A stretch of DNA of 64,000 nt from Rhizobium etli 8C-3 (GCF_001908375.1 NZ_CP017243.1:310001-374000), one strand, 5' to 3'. Positions 9,164 through 18,873 are shown, numbered from the stretch's first letter. Numbers and translations are program-made. The notes: generated by a model from the letters alone, not told the origin.

Positions 9164-10115
9164 TGTGGAGCCTCAACAGGTTGTCCTTGATCAGGCCGAG
9201 GCTACTGACGGGCGGTTTGGATTGTAGGCTGCCGTGCGGGCGATGCCAATTGTAACGGTGGAGCCAGAGCGGCAGGTCGGCGGCGCGCTGCTGCGAGGTT
9301 TCGTAGGCCTTGGCATATGCCCATTCGCGCAGTGCGGTCTGGACGAGGCGTTCGGCCTTACCATTTGTCTTCGGCGTATAGGGTTTGGTGCGGATGTGTT
9401 TGATGCTGAGCCGCCGCAGCGCCTTGGCGTATCGATGGGAACGGAAGCTTGTGCCGTTGTCGGTCATGACGCGCTGGACCTTGACGCCATGGGCTTTGAA
9501 GAAGCGCAAAGCATTGAAGAGAAAGCGCAGACAGGAGCGTCGCGTCTCGTCGGGTAATATTTCCAAATAGGCCAGGCGTGAGTGGTCGTCGATGGCCAGA
9601 TGGACGTATTCCCAACCGATGCCGCGGCTGTTGCTCTGCCCCGTGCGATCGCCGGTGATGCGGTGGCCGGTTCGGTTGAATTTGCCGAGTTTCTTGATGT
9701 CGATATGGATGAGTTCGCCGGGCTGGTCGCGTTCGTAGCGCCGCACCGGCTCAGCCGGGGCCAAGGCCTTGAGCTTGTTCAGGCCAAGGCGCTTGAGGAT
9801 GCGGCTGACTGTGGCTGGCGAGACACCCGTCTCCTTGGCGATGTGTTGGCCGGTCATGCGCAGGCGGCGTAACGTCTCGATCCGGGCGGCGGTGGCCTGC
9901 GAGGTCGGATGATACAGGCGGTGCGGTCGGGAACTGCGATCATTGAGACCGGCCTCGCCCTCCCGTCGATAGCGCCTTACCCACTTATAGACAGTCTTCA
10001 CGCAGACGCCGAAAGCCGCAGCGACGGCCATCGGTCGCTGTCCTTCCATCAGCACGCGGTGCGCAATTACCGCTCGACTGAGCGGCGTGAGGCGGGCATT
10101 CATATGGATGTCCAT
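9159..10115 (-). CDS. IS481-family transposase
   Basis: A 318-residue DDE transposase. The N-terminal helix-turn-helix (about 20-60, with AAAFGVCVKTVYKWVRRYRR) is followed by an rve-type catalytic domain with IDIKKLGKF, a central VMTDNGTSF (second Asp) and a C-terminal NGKAERLVQ (Glu). ATGs at 10115 and 10103 are both possible starts. The reading frame runs out of the element's left end: its TAG stop (complement of 9159-9161) lies in the duplicated target site. Confidence 0.92.
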   Translation of the reverse strand: MDIHMNARLTPLSRAVIAHRVLMEGQRPMAVAAAFGVCVKTVYKWVRRYRREGEAGLNDRSSRPHRLYHPTSQATAARIETLRRLRMTGQHIAKETGVSPATVSRILKRLGLNKLKALAPAEPVRRYERDQPGELIHIDIKKLGKFNRTGHRITGDRTGQSNSRGIGWEYVHLAIDDHSRLAYLEILPDETRRSCLRFLFNALRFFKAHGVKVQRVMTDNGTSFRSHRYAKALRRLSIKHIRTKPYTPKTNGKAERLVQTALREWAYAKAYETSQQRAADLPLWLHRYNWHRPHGSLQSKPPVSSLGLIKDNLLRLHI

Positions 10116-10198
10116 TCGGTCCCCCGAGAATCACTGAAGCTTCGACAACCTCAGCTTTCCCGGTCCGGATCGAATGGACAACCTATTGGAAGCTCACA
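9164..10198 (-). mobile_element. IS481-family insertion sequence, apparently complete
   Basis: A 1035-bp element with imperfect terminal repeats starting TGTG and ending in AGGTTGTCC (16 of 23 positions match between ends). It is flanked by the 6-bp duplication GCTAGA and carries one intact transposase gene. Insertion was just after the stop codon of the SIR2-like gene. Confidence 0.85.
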
Positions 10199-10204
10199 GC
10201 TAGA
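10199..10204. repeat. 6-bp target-site duplication, right copy (GCTAGA)
   Basis: Matches 9158-9163 on the other side of the IS481 element. Confidence 0.85.
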
Positions 10205-10648
10205 GTGCCGCAGATTGAAAAAGTTCTGTTTCTGCCAAGTTCGAATGCCATACTGCCCACGTTTGCTGGCGTAGGGGATTGCGGGTGGGATCAATGGCGA
10301 TGAGCGAGCGTGATCTTTAGCGGATCGAGGTTCTGTCGCAGGTGATCGACGGAAGATCGGCGACGACCGCAGATTACTGTTCGCTCAATGTCAATGCGAA
10401 GGACCGATTATGAAGAAACCTAAACCATTCCCAATACAGCGGCAGAGCCGCGGCCGGAATCGCCAGAAATAAGCCTCGCATCGGCCACCGGGTGCTCCAC
10501 TCGTGCGCCAATAACACGCGTAATCAACGGGATCGAGACGGCACACGCTTTACGGTCTTGCGCTTATTTGTGATCTTTATCCCACAATATGGACTTCGAT
10601 ACCTGGTGTTTCCAAGTGACAAGCAGTGTGGCCAATAATTCTAACCGC
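10205..10648. other. Intergenic region with an ISNCY-type transposase N-terminal remnant
   Basis: Between the IS481 element and hisC. On the plus strand near 10293-10380, MAMSERDL-stop-RIEVLSQV resembles the start of ISNCY-family transposases but breaks down within 30 codons. I see nothing else coding. Confidence 0.45.
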
Positions 10649-11752
10649 CTAGCTCTGCGTCTTCATACTTCCAGAAATGATGTCCCTGGCGGCTGAAAGG
10701 AACCCGTCCATTTGGGTTCTGGTGCCGATGCTGACGCGGATAAAATTTTCCAAACCGGCATCGGGAAAGACGGCTACAAGTATGTTCTGCCTATCCAAAG
10801 ACGCTTGCCACCATTTGCCATCTCGTCCGGGTGGCACCCGAGCTAGCAAAAAGTTTGTGTGGGAGGGAATGACAGAAAAGCCCAATTGAGACAAGGCAGT
10901 GGTCGTTCTGTGTCTTTCATGTTTAATATATCTGTGGTTCTCGTCGTAGTCGGCGCGGTGCGAAAGGATACTAATGCCCACCGCATGGCCGATCACGTTC
11001 ATGTTAAAGACATTTTGCAGGTTGCGTAGCCTCCCAATAAGTTCAGGATGACCAAAGCCGAAACCGACGCGAATTCCCGCGGCTGCAAAGCCTTTCGAAA
11101 GTGTTCTCAATACTAGAAGGTTTGGATGACGATCGACAAGGCGCAGGGCATCATCGGGTGCAAAGTCGACATACGCTTCATCCACCACTATCAACTGGTC
11201 CGATTGCGCGACGAGGCGGTCGATTTCAGCCACCGGAACGAAGGTTCCCGTTGGATTGTTCGGATTGGCCAGCAGTATGAATTTTGCATCTTTTGCTGGA
11301 CCAAGAAGCAGCTGCTCGATTGGCAGAGAATAAGACTCGCCCCATTCGATTTCGAGAAATCTGGCACCCTGCAACTTGGCCAGTTTGCGGTTAAAGGAAA
11401 AACCTGGCGATATCATCGCAACGCTATCTCCCGGGTCGAGGAATGCTCTGTAGATGAGCCCAAGCAGCTCCGACGAGCCGTTCCCGGCGACCACCTGATC
11501 CTGGGAGAGGCCATACGCGCTGGCGGCTGCGTCGCGCAAGCTCAGATTGTCATCTTCGGGATACAGATAATGCCGTTCGAGGGCCGCCAGCGCACTTTGC
11601 ATCACCATCATCGGCAACGGAAACGGATTCTCATTCGTGTTTAGTTTAACGCAGTTCGCATCTCGCCCCGGTTGATTGGAGGGTAGCGCATTTAGCTGTC
11701 TCGCCATCGGCGAAAGAGCCGAAAGCACGGCTTGCAGCTTTGCATCAGCCAT
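10649..11752 (-). CDS. hisC: Histidinol-phosphate aminotransferase-like (HisC) PLP enzyme
   Basis: A 367-residue class I/II aminotransferase of the HisC type. Visible are LNTNENPFP at the N-terminus, NPNNPTGTF, DEAYVDF, and RTLSKGFAAAGIRVGFG containing the PLP-binding lysine. The ATG at 11752 (MADAKLQAV) fits the family length; the frame is open further upstream to 11914 without family similarity. It stands alone between transposon debris. A role in histidine or aromatic amino acid transamination is known for the family; the actual substrate here cannot be read from sequence. Confidence 0.82.
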   Translation of the reverse strand: MADAKLQAVLSALSPMARQLNALPSNQPGRDANCVKLNTNENPFPLPMMVMQSALAALERHYLYPEDDNLSLRDAAASAYGLSQDQVVAGNGSSELLGLIYRAFLDPGDSVAMISPGFSFNRKLAKLQGARFLEIEWGESYSLPIEQLLLGPAKDAKFILLANPNNPTGTFVPVAEIDRLVAQSDQLIVVDEAYVDFAPDDALRLVDRHPNLLVLRTLSKGFAAAGIRVGFGFGHPELIGRLRNLQNVFNMNVIGHAVGISILSHRADYDENHRYIKHERHRTTTALSQLGFSVIPSHTNFLLARVPPGRDGKWWQASLDRQNILVAVFPDAGLENFIRVSIGTRTQMDGFLSAARDIISGSMKTQS

Positions 11753-11910
11753 ATCTTTTCTCCGTTTCAGTAAGCCGAGTCGTGAGCGCGTGATCGGCTG
11801 TCTCCTGTTGAAGCCACATCGGACGTTGGCGCGGCCCGCCTGCGGGCTGCTACGGTCGCCGCGTAGTTGATAGGCCAGGGACCGCCGCGGCCGCTTCAAG
11901 CCGCCAATGG

Positions 11911-12596
11911 TCAAGCCTCCCCACTCTCACACTCATGCGTCACTTGCTCCATTCGCCTTTCGAGGAACTGTTCGATCTCAAACGCCAACGCCGCAGGGTC
12001 GTGGCCAACCGTTTCGAGATGTAATTCAGCGCCCTCAGGGATTTCGTACGGCGAGGAAACGCCGGTGAAATTGGCGATCTTGCCGGCGAGCGCCTTCCGA
12101 TAAAGCCCCTTCGGATCGCGTCGCGCGCATTCCTCAAGCGGCGTGTCGACGAGGATTTCAATAAGCTCCCCTCCTCCATCAGCTCGGCGACCTCGGCAAC
12201 GCGGCGGATGTTCTCGACGCGATCGGGTTGATTGAAGCCAGGTCGCGATTGAGCCCGTGGCGCACGTTGTCGCCGTCGAGGATGTAGGTGTGCTTCCCGT
12301 GGGCATGCAGCAGCCGGTCGAGCGCATTGGCGATTGTCGACTTGCCGGAGCCGGAAAGTCCAGTGAACAAAAGGAGGACGGCTGGCTGCTGACTCTTCAT
12401 CGCCGCGCGCGCCCTTGTCAGCGTCGGTCGCCTGCCAATGCAGGTTGTCGGCGCGCCTTGCCCAGCTTTGGCTGCCACTGAAATTGAAGACCCCGGTCGG
12501 CCCTTGGGCTTTGCGAAAGAGCTCGGGAGGATCGACGTGGTCGATGAGTTCCAGCTCGTTTTCCCAGCACAGCTTCCACCGCACCTCAGAACGCAT
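11911..12596 (-). pseudogene. nodA-nodQ(cysC) fusion pseudogene
   Basis: From the ATG at 12596, preceded by an excellent AGGAGGT, the first ~45 codons encode the NodA N-terminus ([17 protein letters not shown]...FRKAQGPTG). This is joined in frame to [12 protein letters not shown], the linker before the APS-kinase domain of NodQ/CysNC. The kinase domain then continues in other frames: [18 protein letters not shown] (P-loop), [30 protein letters not shown], and [22 protein letters not shown]. At least three frame changes and a small deletion make it non-functional. A nod box-like sequence lies upstream. Confidence 0.8.
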
Positions 12597-12777
12597 GCAA
12601 AGACCTCCTTTGGTATTTCCTGCTGCTGTTTTTGAAGCACGCACTGTGCGATCGAAGCAGTGGCCACCCCGATGCATGTCGGCGCCGTTGCTCGGGTTCG
12701 CGCTATAGCCAGTCCGGATCGTCAAATGTTTCGCCGTCACTCGCGTCTGAGATCATTCCTAATGCATCATCACGGGA

Positions 12778-12824
12778 GATTGGTAAAATGGATTGTATGA
12801 ATGGAATTATCGATGCTTTGTATG
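12778..12824 (-). promoter_or_regulatory. nod box (partly degenerate)
   Basis: On the minus strand the proximal half reads ACAATCCATTTTACCAATC, a close match to the nod box end AAACAATCRATTTTACCAATC. The distal half is weaker. It lies 181 bp upstream of the nodA-nodQ fusion start at 12596, about where the nodA nod box normally sits. Confidence 0.7.
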
Positions 12825-13124
12825 TCGAATATACGGGTTTCTTAGACTTTGACGTGACCTCCCTGGCACTCGCGGCGTAAAGACGACCGCGCGTCCCCTC
12901 CAGCGGCCGAAAGCAGGGATACGTTGGACCAGTTGACCCAACTGCGCCCTCCCCGGTTTACCCACCTATGTCCCGGAGTGGCGATGAACGGTCGCCAGCT
13001 AGTCCTAACCGCCTGCGCAAAGCTCGCTTCGGCAACCTGCAACGGCGCGAGCGGTTGGTCGCGGTTTCTGATGGAACTTCATCAGGGACGCACGTTCTGT
13101 TTATTGAAGCTAGCGATCTACGTC
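12825..13124. other. Intergenic, no gene seen
   Basis: No open frame with recognisable similarity or a good ribosome site. It separates the nod box from the XRE regulator gene. Confidence 0.4.
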
Positions 13125-13646
13125 CTATTCGCGATCGTCTGCAGTGGCGCTGGTAGACGCGACTTTCATGGCACGATCGCCGCTATCGCTACCGGTCTCG
13201 TCTATGCGGCTTAGTAAGCTGAAAATATCTTGCAAGATCTCTTCATCGAAAGTCCGCAACTTCACGATAGTAGCCAGCAGCAGAACCGCTTTGGTTTCCG
13301 TTTCGCCCCAAAGATAAGGTGCCGCCGGGGCGATAATTTCTTCCGGAGTGGCATCCAAAACCTCACACAGATGAATCAGTCGGCTCACGGTCAAGCGGGA
13401 TACTCCATTTTCGTACCGGCCGTAGACCTGCTTAGTGATGCCAAGCAAGGGCGCCAGTTTCGAGCGCGGGAGTTTTCGCTTATCGCGGGCTTCGCGAAGG
13501 CTGATGCTGATCAAGTTTTCGAGTTCGGCGCTAAGTGCAATCCGTCCGTCAAAAGGTTTTCGATAGACCGGCTTGTCTATGCCTGGATCATCGACTTGTT
13601 GCAAACCGAGTTCATTAATCCATTGCTTCAATGGTGGTCCTGACAT
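13125..13646 (-). CDS. XRE-family helix-turn-helix regulator (copy 1)
   Basis: A 173-residue protein from the ATG at 13646 (MSGPPLKQW), chosen to match the length of its paralogue at 18370-18873; the frame is open to 13781. A lambda-repressor type HTH spans about residues 50-105 (SKLAPLLGITKQVYGRYENG...RLIHLCEVL). A C-terminal block APYLWGETETKAVLLLA is shared with the paralogue. Target genes are unknown. Confidence 0.72.
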   Translation of the reverse strand: MSGPPLKQWINELGLQQVDDPGIDKPVYRKPFDGRIALSAELENLISISLREARDKRKLPRSKLAPLLGITKQVYGRYENGVSRLTVSRLIHLCEVLDATPEEIIAPAAPYLWGETETKAVLLLATIVKLRTFDEEILQDIFSLLSRIDETGSDSGDRAMKVASTSATADDRE

Positions 13647-14073
13647 TGCTCCGACTGAGGTAAATGCGCCGAAGCTCTTTATACGGAAAGTGATGTGCTT
13701 GGAACCACCAATGTTTCGTTTCGATCTCATTTGGCGCATTTTGGGCCACGCGGACCTCACCCGATAGCTATCGTTCACCAAAATATATCAGTGATTGCAA
13801 GTACATACACATAGATCACACCGAAATCGCTTCACGCAAGGATTATCCACTTGCGCCAAATTGGCTATGACCCTCAGTGATTTTGGTGATAACGGTCGCT
13901 TCATTTCCTCGTCTAGCTCCCGGGACGTCGTGTGCGGGCATGGTGGCCTTTTGTCCTGCACGCGGAGCTCTCGGTTCACGGCAAACCAATCACGGCTCCG
14001 CGCGCTGGCTGCTCTGGTGTTTGGTTCCGGCATTTGATGGTGCAATATTTTCCTTGGCATGGAGGGAAGCACT
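13647..14073. other. Intergenic, no gene seen
   Basis: Region upstream of the XRE gene and of the IS481 remnant. No convincing coding or regulatory feature was recognised. Confidence 0.4.
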
Positions 14074-14340
14074 ATGGGCCAGGTTCTACACGGGAGCGCC
14101 ACGACGACAGAGGCAATCCGTCGAGCAATAGTGAAGAGAGCCTGAGAACGCTTTCGAAGCGATACGGGATCAACCAGAAAACCGTGGCGAAATGGAAGAA
14201 GCGGACATCGTTGGTCGACCTTCCTACAGGCCCAAGGACCCACACTCGACGACCCTTTCCCTCGAAGAAGAGGCCGCTATCGTCGCCTTCCGCCGGCACA
14301 CGTTGCTGCCGCTCGATGATTGCCTCTACGCTCATCAGCC
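14074..14340 (+). pseudogene. Older IS481-type transposase, N-terminal part
   Basis: The translation runs through three frames: MGQVLHGSATTTEAIRRA, then SLRTLSKRYGINQKTVAKWK (HTH), then DPHSTTLSLEEEAAIVAFRR and HTLLPLDDCLYAHQP. It stops where the IS66 element begins. The rest of the gene resumes at 17175 after the element. Frame changes show it was already decayed or decayed after insertion. Confidence 0.8.
14333..14340. repeat. 8-bp target duplication of IS66, left copy
   Basis: CATCAGCC, repeated at 17175-17182. Eight base pairs is the standard IS66 duplication length. Confidence 0.9.
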
Positions 14341-14368
14341 GTATCCATCCGGCGAAGGCCGCGAGGGC

Positions 14369-14668
14369 TTATGATTTCGGCTCGTCTGCCATGATGCGTT
14401 CGATCTTGTCGCGATCGCATTGCTCGTCGACAAGGAACTGCCGAACACCTCCTTCCCAGGTGCGGATATCGGCGAGGAACTCCTTCAAGCTTTCGATGCC
14501 CCGGTCGGTGAAGGTCGTGATGCCCTCTTCGCTGCCGTCATGGGCATGGATCATCTCACCATAGTCGATGTTGTCGGAGTTGCTGGCAACCTCCTGGATG
14601 AGTTCGAGGTTCTCGCCAATCAGCGTGGCAACGTAGTCGATCGTGTAGACATGCGTCGGGCGCGCCAT
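14369..14668 (-). CDS. IS66-associated small accessory protein
   Basis: A 99-residue acidic protein (MARPTHVYTIDYVATLIGE...) whose ATG overlaps the stop of tnpC by an ATGA-type junction. Such a small gene accompanies some IS66 elements; its function is not known to me. Confidence 0.6.
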   Translation of the reverse strand: MARPTHVYTIDYVATLIGENLELIQEVASNSDNIDYGEMIHAHDGSEEGITTFTDRGIESLKEFLADIRTWEGGVRQFLVDEQCDRDKIERIMADEPKS

Positions 14669-16300
14669 CAGGCCGCCACCTGCCGGGCGCTTACGGCGGA
14701 CCAGTTCCACGGCAATAGTTCCGGCAGCCTTGATACTGGAAGGCTGGGCATGCGGGCGAGCACGTCCGCCAGCCAGGCCTGCGGATCGATATCGTTCATC
14801 TTTGCCGAGACGATCAGGGAATACATGAAAGCGGCACGCTCGCCTCCACGCTGGGAGCCGGCGAATAGCCATGCCGTTCTTCCGAGAGCAACGCCGCGCA
14901 GGGCTCGTTCGGCGGCATTGTTCGTCAGACACAGTCTGCCGTCGTCGAGGAACCGGGCGAAGGCTTCCCAGCGACCCTCCTTCTCGAACATGTAGTTGAT
15001 CGCCTTGGCGACGGGGTTGTGCTTCGACATTTGCCCGCGCTGGGCCATGAGCCAATCGTGCAGTTCTTCGACGAGCGGGCGAGCATGTTGCAGCCTCGCT
15101 GCGAGCCTATCCTCGGCAGGCATTCCGTTTATGCCGCGCTCGATGTCGAAGAGCGCGTCGATGCGGGCAACGGCCTCGAGCGCGACAGGCGATATCTCGT
15201 GGGCAGGTTTGCCCTTGCGCACGTTGCCGGCGATGTCAGCGAGTTCGAAGAATTTGCGCCGCGCGTGGCTCCAGCAAAGTGCGCTGATCACCAGCGCGGG
15301 GCGGCGGTCGGCACGATAGAGGTGGTTGTAGCCGCCATAGGCATCGGCTTGCAGGGTGCCGTGCCATCCGGCGAGATACGTGTTGGGGTGGGTCTTCTCG
15401 CGATCGGGAGAGAAGTGGAAGAGTGCGGCGGGAGGCGCGCCGCCCGCGAAAGGGCGGTCATCGCGGACGTAAGTCCAGAGCCTCGCCTGCTTTGTTGCTC
15501 CCCTGGCCAGAAGCGGCACGGTGGTGTCGTCACCATGCAGCCGTTCGGCGGCCAGAACATGGGCACGGATCAGGTCATGGATCGGCTGCAGGGCCGTCGT
15601 GCAGGCTCCGACCTGATCGGCCAGTGTGGAGAGACTGAGAGCGACGCCTTCCCTGGCGTAGCGCTCAGCCTGGCGGTTCAATGGCTGATGTTGGCCGAAC
15701 TTCTCGAACAGGATTGTCGCCAGCAGGTTGGGTCCCGCCCATCCGCGTGGTGTCGCATGGAAGGGGGCCGGTGGCTGGCTGATCTTGTCGCAGTCCCGGC
15801 AGGTGAACTTCTCGCGCACCGTCTGGATCCTTCCACTGGCGCGGAATGATCTCCAGCGTCTCGGTGATGTCTTCGCCCATCTTCACGATGCGGGGCGAGC
15901 CGCAGCAGGTGCAGGTCGACGGGGCATCGATGACCAGGCGCTCGCGCGGCAGGTGCTCGGGAAACGGCTTGCGGGCCGGCCGGCGGCGTTCGAAAGCGGA
16001 GACATTTGTGATTCTCGTCGCCACGCGTTCCGCAGCGATCTCGTCTTCGGTGGCGTCGGCTTCAAGTTCTTGGAGCTGCAATTTCATTTGCTCGATCAGC
16101 CGGGCGCGGCGCTCCGAGCTCTGGCCGTACTGCTCGCGACGTATCTTGGCGATCTCGAGCTTGAGATGCCGGATCATCGCCTCAGACGTCGTCACGACCG
16201 CGCGCACCTGTGCGAGGTCGGCCTCGGCAGAGGCGGCACGCGCTTCCGATGCCGCAAGCGCGGCGCGCAGTCTGGCTATCTCCGAAGCAGCATCATCCAT
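14668..16300 (-). pseudogene. tnpC: IS66 transposase TnpC, frameshifted
   Basis: The N-terminal part (15665-16300) has a coiled-coil region and a zinc-finger segment (CTCCGSPRIVKMGEDITETLEIIPRQWK). The rest (14668-15819) is in another frame: FTCRDCDKISQPPAPFHA, then the DDE domain with LHGDDTTVPLLA, QADAYGGYNHLY and the terminal LTNNAAERALRGVALGR. The frame changes near 15830, so the transposase is broken unless this is a sequencing slip. Confidence 0.88.
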
Positions 16301-16710
16301 GGCCGAAAGCTACCATGCCGCATGCCGAAAGCCCAACAAAAACAGAGGAATGCAGGCGGCCAGCCTGCCTTCGAAGGCCGCTGCGTCCAGCGCGGGTTGC
16401 GCCAGTCGATCCCTTCCAGGAGATAGCCGAGCTGCGCCGACGATACAGGCACGGCGGAGCCATTCTGGCTGACCGGCCAGATGAACTTTCCAGCTTCCAG
16501 CCGCTTCAGGTAAAGCGACATGCCGACGCCGTCATGCCAGAGGACCTTGATCAGGTCACCCTTGCGACCCCGGAAGCAGAAGACTTCGCCGCCATGAGGA
16601 TCGCGGCCAAGACCTTGCTGAACCTTCAGCGCCAGGCTGTTCATGCCGCAACGCATGTCCGTCACCCCGCCCGCGATCCACACCTTTACCCCCGCGGAAA
16701 ACGCGATCAT
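16276..16710 (-). CDS. tnpB: IS66 accessory protein TnpB
   Basis: TnpB of IS66 (Orf2 family): MIAFSAGVKVWIAGGVTDMR, VQQGLGRDPHGGEVFCFRGR and KVLWHDGVGMSLYLKRLE are characteristic. The frame continues past the usual end (GIDWRNPRWTQRPSKAG) for about 27 extra residues and overlaps the tnpC start. It overlaps tnpA by 4 bp. Confidence 0.88.
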   Translation of the reverse strand: MIAFSAGVKVWIAGGVTDMRCGMNSLALKVQQGLGRDPHGGEVFCFRGRKGDLIKVLWHDGVGMSLYLKRLEAGKFIWPVSQNGSAVPVSSAQLGYLLEGIDWRNPRWTQRPSKAGWPPAFLCFCWAFGMRHGSFRPWMMLLRR

Positions 16711-17135
16711 GACCCATCCACGACGGGCAACAGGCGGGCAAGAATGGTCGGATCAAGCGAGGCTGGGATCGTCAGCCGTCGGCCATTCGGCAGGCCGATC
16801 TCGATCGTCATGTCGTCTTCAAATCGCAGCCGTGAGGCTACCTCGCAAGATGCCGCCGCCGATGGCGAAATCGTAAGTGGCACGAAGCCCGTTGTAGCGG
16901 AACTGCTCAGAAGACCACTACGGTATTCCCAACGCCAACGGGTCAACAATGACCGTGACAATCCATATCGCCGCGCCGTCACCGAGCCTTGCCGAAAGCC
17001 TTGTAGACTTTCCTCGACGATCCGAACCTTCTCTTCGTCCGACCAATCCCGTCGGCGATCAAGATCGTCGACGGACAAGACCTCAATGGGGGAAATGATT
17101 GTAGCGCATAACATAAGGCATGGACTTAAAGCCAA
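16707..17135 (-). CDS. tnpA: IS66 accessory protein TnpA
   Basis: A 142-residue TnpA with a helix-turn-helix (RRDWSDEEKVRIVEESLQ ... TARRYGLSRSLLTRWRWEYR). An internal start is possible, since similarity begins around residue 20. It overlaps the start of tnpB by 4 bp. Confidence 0.85.
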   Translation of the reverse strand: MALSPCLMLCATIISPIEVLSVDDLDRRRDWSDEEKVRIVEESLQGFRQGSVTARRYGLSRSLLTRWRWEYRSGLLSSSATTGFVPLTISPSAAASCEVASRLRFEDDMTIEIGLPNGRRLTIPASLDPTILARLLPVVDGS

Positions 17136-17174
17136 TCAGCAAGTCAGGACAGACGGCCTTCGCCGGATGGGTAC

Positions 17175-17182
17175 CATCAGCC
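17175..17182. repeat. 8-bp target duplication of IS66, right copy
   Basis: CATCAGCC, identical to 14333-14340. Confidence 0.9.
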
Positions 17183-17849
17183 GACCATTTCACATCTGAC
17201 GCGTTCGTCGTTGCACAGGTGTTTGCAGCGCCACGGCATTTCACGTCTGCCGGAGGTCAGAGGCGACAAGGAGCCGAAGAAGAAGTTCAAAAGCTATCCG
17301 GTCGCTTACTTCCACATCGATATTGACGAGGTGCAGACGGCCGAGGGCAAGCTCTATCTCTTTGTCGCAATTGACCGAACATCCAAGTTCGCGTTCGCGG
17401 AACTCTACACCAAAGCCGGCAAGATGAATGCCGCTCAGTTCTTGCGCAATCTGATCACGGCAGTGCCCTACACCATTCACACCGTTTTGACCGACAATGG
17501 CATTCAGTTCACCAACCGAGCTTGTGATCGAAATGCCTTCCAGCACATCTTCGATTGGGTCTGCGACGATCACAGCATCGAGCATCGCCTGACCAAGGTG
17601 AAGCATCCCTGGACCAACGGACAGGTCGAACGGATGAACCGAACGATCAAGGAGGCGACCGTCAAGCGCTTCCACTACGACGATCATGCGCAGTTGAAAA
17701 AACATCTGGCTGACTTTATCGACGCCTACAATTTCGGGCGCCGGCTCAAGACGCTAAAGGGCCTTACGCCTTACGAGTTCATCTGCAGACAATGGACTTT
17801 GGAGCCGGATCGATTCATCATCGACCCCATCCATAAATGCCGGGACTAA
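17175..17849 (+). pseudogene. Older IS481-type transposase, C-terminal part
   Basis: Continues the gene split by IS66: LHRCLQRHGISRLPEVRGDK leads into the catalytic domain HIDIDEVQTAEGKLYLFVAI, the second Asp in TVLTDNGIQFT and the Glu in NGQVERMNRTIKEA. Only the first eight bases (17175-17182) are the target duplication. Joined to 14074-14340 it restores a nearly complete transposase except for frameshifts in the N-terminal part. Confidence 0.85.
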
Positions 17850-18369
17850 ACATCTAGGCGATGCCCTTACCTGAACGGCGACAGCCATGAACAGCGTTTC
17901 CAGTCTCAGCGACTCGACCCCGTTTTCGCGGAACCTGATCGTGATGTCAAAAGGCTATTTCCGAGCCGAATGGCAAAAAGGATCGGCGCGATGGAACGGA
18001 GGCGCGGAGAGGACGGGCTTAGATTCAGCAATCGAAATCAAAGCATGCGCGCCGGCGGCTCGAATACCCACATGGCATTGAGCGGGAAAACCCAACGAGG
18101 GAGTTTAACACAGCCCCTACTGTCGAAGCAAAGCGCATGCAAATAGACTTGGCGTCGCTCGCCGACGAATCGCTCGAGCATCGAGCGAGATCAACGCCAA
18201 CCAAAGATCGAAAAATTGGGCAATCGGCGCGTATTGTTGATCAGACGGAAATTCGAGTGAAAAACTAAGTTGTGAGATTGCGGGTGTCTGCACACCGACG
18301 ACAGCGCGTCGGCTGCGACAGCTATCACCAATACTGCTAACTACTGGGGGCGTCATAGACAAACCCAGC
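17850..18369. other. Intergenic, no gene seen
   Basis: Follows the IS481 remnant. The open frames here are short, with no recognisable domain. Confidence 0.4.
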
Positions 18370-18873
18370 TCACTTCACGGGCTCCGCTACATCACTGATA
18401 CCTCTGTCGCTCTCGTCGTCATCGGGGGTCATTCGCTGCAGGAGCCGAATAAGATCGCGCGTCGTGCCGTTCGGAAGTCTCCTAAGAATCCTCGCCAGTG
18501 TGAGACAATCCTCGGCCTCCTCCGATGTGCGGCCCCAAAGATGTGGCGCAGCTTCAAAGATCATATCGATAGGCATGAAGCCAAGAATCTCACACAGATG
18601 GATCATCCGAGTAACAGTCATTTTGGAAAATGCCCGCTCGTAGCGTCCGTATACAGGGATGGACAGACCAAGCATTGGAGCAACGTCTGCGCGGGACAGG
18701 CCCTGCGCTTCGCGTGTCTTTTTCAGGAACGCGCTGATCAATTCCTCCATGTGACCCAACGATGTAATTTCGCCGCCGAAACCTGGCTTTCGATAGATCG
18801 CCTTGTCAACCTCCGGATCGGCGGTGCTGACGAGGCCTCTCGAACTTCTGTAGCTTGCTAGATCTTCCGTCAC
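18370..18873 (-). CDS. XRE-family helix-turn-helix regulator (copy 2)
   Basis: A 167-residue paralogue of the gene at 13125-13646, on the same strand. Shared blocks are DKAIYRKPGFGG, an HTH (LSRADVAPMLGLSIPVYGRY ... RMIHLCEILG) and APHLWGRTSEEAEDCL. Such regulators occur on other rhizobial symbiotic plasmids (Y4wC-like, from memory). Regulon unknown. Confidence 0.75.
   Translation of the reverse strand: MTEDLASYRSSRGLVSTADPEVDKAIYRKPGFGGEITSLGHMEELISAFLKKTREAQGLSRADVAPMLGLSIPVYGRYERAFSKMTVTRMIHLCEILGFMPIDMIFEAAPHLWGRTSEEAEDCLTLARILRRLPNGTTRDLIRLLQRMTPDDDESDRGISDVAEPVK

Larger units (their letters stand above)
14341..17174 (-). mobile_element. IS66-family insertion sequence inside an IS481 transposase gene
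   Basis: A 2834-bp element with near-perfect terminal repeats (GTAYCCATCCGGCGAAGGCC at both ends). Flanking 8-bp direct repeats CATCAGCC prove transposition into this site. On the minus strand it carries tnpA, tnpB, a frameshifted tnpC and a small accessory gene. Confidence 0.93.
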
